Shown piece after piece: positions 50,454 to 53,728 of a stretch of 53,728 nt of DNA (within the stretch, counting starts at the first letter, position 1; each line of letters starts with the position of its first letter). Below the pieces are notes generated by a model. It was given only the letters and a program-made list of their open reading frames with translations, was not told where the DNA came from and ran no database searches. Made by a program: the position numbers and the translations under genes. The DNA is from Calditrichota bacterium (GTDB taxonomy: Bacteria; Zhuqueibacterota; JdFR-76; BMS3Abin05), in contig JAADHR010000146.1 of assembly GCA_013151735.1 (NCBI GenBank), positions 19,595 through 73,322 of the forward strand, in the 5' to 3' direction.

Positions 50454-52004
50454 ATGGAAAACTATTTCTGCAAAGTAATTGAAAATTGGGCCAAGCAAAT
50501 ACCTGACCATCCGGCCTACATTTTTATGGATCGGACAATGACCTATGCGCAACTCAATGAAAGCATTCAGCGTATGGCCAATTCATTTCTGCAGCTTGGT
50601 TTGAAAAAAGGGGACAAAATCGCGACTATTTTGCCGCAATCCCCTGCCTTTGTGACGCTTTATATGGCGGCTTCTGCAATCGGTTTAGTGGTGGTGCCTC
50701 TGGATCCCCGTTTTAAACCGGCTGAAATGATTGCCCTCAGCAAGCGCACCCAGCCGAAACTTTTGGTGGCACTGGCCAATCCGGAATCCATCAAACAAAC
50801 CGCTGAAGCGCTTGTCAAGGAATACCCCTTTGAGCATGTTTTTTCCTATTTCGGCGCACTCACTATTGAAAATTCCAAACCTTACGAGGCGTTGCTTCAG
50901 GCCCCGGCCAATCCGATCCCGGATGAACTTCACCCGCAGCCCGACGATCCCCTGATTATTATTTTTACCAGTGGAACCACCGGGAAGCCCAAGGGAGCAG
51001 TGATCACACAAAAAATCACCTATGCCATGGCAAAAGCAACGGTGGAAGCCTGGGAATTGAGCGCCGACGACAAAGTGATTATCAATCTTCCCACCAGCCA
51101 CGTGGGCGGCACACACGATTTGCTCGCTGTACAGCTTTATGCAGGGGCTACGGGAGTGCTCATGCCCACTTTTGATCCCAAACAAATGCTCGAATTTATT
51201 GGGAAATACAAGATCACCTACTTTGGCGGCGTTCCAACTATTTTTCGGCTCATGTTTAAGATGGTCAATGTAAAGGACTTCAACGTTGATTCGGTTAAGT
51301 TAATCATTGTGAGCGGTGAGCCCTCCCAGCCGGAACTGATTGAAAAAATTAAGGAAAGTTTTCCAAACGCCAATATTGCCTCCAGTTGGGGAATGAGTGA
51401 GACAGCCGGATTTTTCACCTTTACGAAACCCTCTGATCCGCTGGAAATCGTCGCGCAAACCGAAGGCGCACCCTGGAAAAACTTCGGGCTTAAAATTAAA
51501 AAGACGACCGGTGAGTGGGCTCAAACCGGCGAGGTTGGTGAACTTCTGGTTAAGGGAGACAGCGTCATTCGGACGTACATGGATCCGGAGGACAATTCGG
51601 GCACGTTTGAGGACGGCTGGCTTAAAACGGGTGACCTGGGCTACCTGGATGAGAACAATTACCTCCATTTTGTGGGACGTTTAAAGGAGATGTACATCAG
51701 TGGCGGTTACAATGTGTACCCACTGGAGATCGAATCGTTCCTCAATGCTCATCCCAAAATCAACACGTCATGTATTATTGAGGTCCCGGACGAAATTTTT
51801 GGGGAAGTGGGATATGCCTTTGTGGTGCCGGAAGAGGGCGAAACCCTCAAACCCGAGGAAATTGCTCACTATTGCGAAGAGGGGCTGGCGGATTACAAAC
51901 GTCCGAAGCGGATTATTATTCGGAAAGACCTGCCCAAAACGCTGATTGGAAAGCTGGCCAAGCAGGAAATTCGAAAGAATCTGGAAAAATACCTCTCGGA
52001 ATAA
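50454..52004 (+). CDS. AMP-forming acyl-CoA synthetase
   Basis: 516 aa from the ATG at 50454, 7 nt after GGAGGG; the in-frame ATG at 50439 lies upstream of that site. ANL-family motifs are complete: phosphate loop FTSGTTGKPKGAV (from 171), SWGMSETAG, GWLKTGDLGYLDENNYLHFV, GRLKEMYISGGYNVYPLEIE and the catalytic Lys500 in LIGKLAKQE. Length fits medium- or long-chain fatty acyl-CoA ligases and related aryl-CoA ligases. With the carboxyltransferase and hotdog protein nearby it probably activates an organic acid; the chain length is not clear. Confidence 0.9.
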   Translation: MENYFCKVIENWAKQIPDHPAYIFMDRTMTYAQLNESIQRMANSFLQLGLKKGDKIATILPQSPAFVTLYMAASAIGLVVVPLDPRFKPAEMIALSKRTQPKLLVALANPESIKQTAEALVKEYPFEHVFSYFGALTIENSKPYEALLQAPANPIPDELHPQPDDPLIIIFTSGTTGKPKGAVITQKITYAMAKATVEAWELSADDKVIINLPTSHVGGTHDLLAVQLYAGATGVLMPTFDPKQMLEFIGKYKITYFGGVPTIFRLMFKMVNVKDFNVDSVKLIIVSGEPSQPELIEKIKESFPNANIASSWGMSETAGFFTFTKPSDPLEIVAQTEGAPWKNFGLKIKKTTGEWAQTGEVGELLVKGDSVIRTYMDPEDNSGTFEDGWLKTGDLGYLDENNYLHFVGRLKEMYISGGYNVYPLEIESFLNAHPKINTSCIIEVPDEIFGEVGYAFVVPEEGETLKPEEIAHYCEEGLADYKRPKRIIIRKDLPKTLIGKLAKQEIRKNLEKYLSE

Positions 52005-52021
52005 ATGAGTTCATTACTAAT

Positions 52022-52093
52022 AACCGCGAATTACACGAATTTTAGGCCTATAAATTCAAAAAATCTATTCATGGAAATCATCGAAATTCGCGG
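52022..52093. repeat. Intergenic inverted-repeat element
   Basis: CCGCGAATT at 52024-52032 pairs with AATTCGCGG at 52085-52093; between them GAATTTTAGGCCTATAAATTC forms an inner palindrome. Words such as CGCGAATTACACGAATTT are typical of dispersed intergenic repeats in environmental genomes of this type. Not a terminator. Confidence 0.55.
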
Positions 52094-52179
52094 CGAAAAC
52101 CTTTTTTATTCAAACTCGTAAGCAGAAAACTTGCAGGGAGTTAAACCTCGCAAGGCCGATTCTTGGGAGAATAGAACGC

Positions 52180-53079
52180 ATGTCTCTTTCAATTCGTTCC
52201 AATTTGTTGCAAGCGCGCTTTCGGCAATATGACGTCACAGTCGGGTGGAGGGAAACCAAAAACTTTGCGGCAGCGCTGCACGATTCCAATCCCTTTTATT
52301 TTGACGATGAAAGGCAGGGAGGGATTTCAGCACCGCCCACTTTTCCGGTGGCTTTGACCTGGCCCATTGTGAAACACTTAAATGAATATCTTCTCGGTGT
52401 GAAATTCCCTGAAAATCTGCTTTCCACGATGGTTCATGCCGCTGAACACCTTATTTTACACCGATTGGTGCGTCCGGGGCAGCACCTTTTGATTCAAACA
52501 GACGTCGCCGCTATTTTGCCTCATAAAAGCGGAACCCAGCTGTCTCTTCGGTTTCGGGCGTTTGACGAACAAAATCAACTGGTTTTTTCGGAAGTAACCG
52601 GTGCCTTGCTGCGGGGCGTATCATGTGAAGGTGCGTGCAAAAGTAAAGATGATCTTCCGCCAGTACCAACTTTTCCGGAAGGCGTACCCCAATTGTGGGA
52701 AAAGACATTATCCATTGATCCCCTGCTGCCTTACATTTACGATGGGTGCACGAACATCGTGTTTCCCATTCACACGTCGAAAAAGTTTGCACACCAGGTG
52801 GGCCTACCGGACATTCTTGTTCAAGGCACGGCCACGTTGGGATTAGTGGTGCGGGAAATTGTGAACACATCTGCCGGTAGAAATCCTGGGAAAATAAGGG
52901 AAATCCGCGCCCGTTTTTCCGGAATGGTTTTTCCAGGATCTGAAATTCAGATTCGATTTTTCGAAGGAATTCGAAAAGAAGATGGACAGGAATATTATTT
53001 TATTGCGCTCAACGGACAAAACCAGGTCGTCGTTAAAGACGGTTTTGTGAAAATTGCGACGGATTCAGTGAATGAATAA
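52180..53079 (+). CDS. MaoC-like double-hotdog protein
   Basis: 299 aa. Two hotdog folds: residues 1-145 with a FAS1-type N-terminal pattern (HDSNPFYFDDERQGGISAPP ... HAAEHLILHRLVRPG) and residues 155-295 with a hydratase-type helix and loop (NIVFPIHTSKKFAHQVGLPD followed by LVQGTATLG). PIHxxxxFA and the G after it match the R-hydratase motif, although the upstream Asp and Asn are spaced unusually. Ribosome site GGGAGA at 52165. Likely an enoyl-CoA hydratase or dehydratase in the same acyl-CoA pathway as the ligase upstream. Confidence 0.78.
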   Translation: MSLSIRSNLLQARFRQYDVTVGWRETKNFAAALHDSNPFYFDDERQGGISAPPTFPVALTWPIVKHLNEYLLGVKFPENLLSTMVHAAEHLILHRLVRPGQHLLIQTDVAAILPHKSGTQLSLRFRAFDEQNQLVFSEVTGALLRGVSCEGACKSKDDLPPVPTFPEGVPQLWEKTLSIDPLLPYIYDGCTNIVFPIHTSKKFAHQVGLPDILVQGTATLGLVVREIVNTSAGRNPGKIREIRARFSGMVFPGSEIQIRFFEGIRKEDGQEYYFIALNGQNQVVVKDGFVKIATDSVNE

Positions 53080-53192
53080 AATTGCCTATGGTGAAAACAA
53101 AAAGATCTACCACAAAAGCATACCGGTTGTTTTCGTGCTCTTTTGAGCCTTTCGCGGGCAATTGCTTTAAGAAACACAAAAAAGGTATTCCA

Positions 53193-53728
53193 ATGAAAAC
53201 AACCCTCTCTTTAATAAGCCTATTTCTTGTTTTCTTTATGTCCTGTCAGGGAAAAATGGAATCCAACCTGCAAAACGGCAAGCAGATCGTTTTACGAATC
53301 GAGCCGTCACTCGATAATCCCCGCAACAGCGAAGGCGATTTTGTTCGCCTGAAAGACGGGCGCATTTTATTTGTGTACACCCACTTCACCGGTGGCACGG
53401 GGGATGAGTCCAGTGCGTATCTGGCGGGTCGTTTTTCGACCGACGACGGCCGCACCTGGACGTCCCGCGACACCCTCATTCTGCCCAACGAGGGGAAGCA
53501 GAATACCATGTCCGTTTCCTTGCTGCATCTGCGCAGCGGCAAAATTGCCCTGTTTTACCTGCGCAAAAATTCGGATACGGACTGTGTGCCGATGATGCGC
53601 CTTTCCACAGATGAAGCCCAAACCTGGAATGACCCCGTGCCGTGCATTCGTGAGCCCGGTTATTACGTGATGAATAACGACCGGGCGCTACAGCTCAAAA
53701 GTGGGCGCCTTCTCCTGCCGCTGGCCCT
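53193..53728 (+). CDS. Sialidase-like (BNR/Asp-box) lipoprotein, cut by the window end
   Basis: The frame is open from the ATG at 53193 to the end (178 codons). A lipobox-like VFFMSC gives a lipidated Cys near residue 18. Asp-box motifs are present: FSTDDGRTWTS (SxDxGxTW) and LSTDEAQTWND, with EGDFVRLKDGRILFVYTHF as a first blade. This is the N-terminal part of a six-blade propeller of the exo-alpha-sialidase family; many such lipoproteins in FCB bacteria act on other glycans or are not enzymes. Ribosome site AAAGG at 53180. Confidence 0.8.
   Translation, partial: MKTTLSLISLFLVFFMSCQGKMESNLQNGKQIVLRIEPSLDNPRNSEGDFVRLKDGRILFVYTHFTGGTGDESSAYLAGRFSTDDGRTWTSRDTLILPNEGKQNTMSVSLLHLRSGKIALFYLRKNSDTDCVPMMRLSTDEAQTWNDPVPCIREPGYYVMNNDRALQLKSGRLLLPLA

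Overview
The window reads as a chromosomal segment of a Gram-negative bacterium of the FCB superphylum (Calditrichota/KSB1-like is my best guess; the lineage is inferred). The evidence is a TonB receptor with a carboxypeptidase-regulatory N-terminus, several outer-membrane barrels, and a secreted protein ending in a type IX-like sorting tail (QNYPNPFNPETTIEF). No rRNA, tRNA, CRISPR array or transposase was seen. About 45 protein genes are supported, nearly all on the + strand.

Region 1 (1-9.2 kb) is a copper/metal envelope-stress block: a Met-rich Spy/CpxP-like protein, two small SHOCT proteins, a cupin, a DUF2231-type membrane protein, a two-domain multicopper oxidase, an outer-membrane protein, a methyltransferase, a membrane aminopropyltransferase-like protein and a YHS protein. 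Region 2 (9.3-18.1 kb) is a tight operon with an FAD reductase, a PTS enzyme I homologue, an MMPL/RND exporter, a LolA-like protein, an outer-membrane barrel and a lycopene-cyclase-fold membrane protein; it looks like lipid or isoprenoid modification and trafficking. Region 3 (18.1-25.9 kb) has a CopB-type (CPH) ATPase and a DUF302 protein, then a putative electron-transfer chain (blue-copper protein, Met-rich lipoprotein, pentaheme cytochrome, monoheme cytochrome-porin fusion resembling Cyc2) and an ArsR regulator. Region 4 (26-40.2 kb) has an NRAMP-like transporter, a decayed patch with 103-bp tandem repeats and gene remnants, a TonB receptor, a second ArsR regulator, a complete CzcCBA/Cus-like tripartite efflux operon, a PII-like protein and a P1B-4-like ATPase. 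Region 5 (40.2-45 kb) holds a divergent pair of units: a degenerate SDR plus an NADPH/FAD reductase on the minus strand, and a PII-like protein, a sorted Met/His-containing repeat protein and an HMA-like protein on the plus strand. Region 6 (45-53.7 kb) is ordinary metabolism: GH1 beta-glucosidase, sugar symporter, acyl-CoA carboxyltransferase with a biotin carrier, acyl-CoA ligase, a MaoC-like double hotdog and a truncated sialidase-like lipoprotein.

The most notable signal is regulatory. Palindromes of the form TGYAGAATATTCTRCA lie 80-120 bp upstream of sequences matching sigma-54 -24/-12 promoters (TGGCAY-N5-TTG). The pairs stand ahead of the multicopper-oxidase operon, the CopB ATPase and the PII-like/sorted-protein unit, with a half-preserved copy ahead of the Spy-like gene. 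This is the layout of an enhancer-dependent sigma-54 regulon and suggests that one unseen NtrC/ZraR-type activator controls the copper genes across this island. The zinc/cadmium-like part (ArsR genes, CzcCBA) instead carries ArsR-type operators and a sigma-70 promoter. The second notable system is the blue-copper/pentaheme/cytochrome-porin cluster, a candidate route for moving electrons across the outer membrane. All functions are inferred from sequence reading; no database search was possible.
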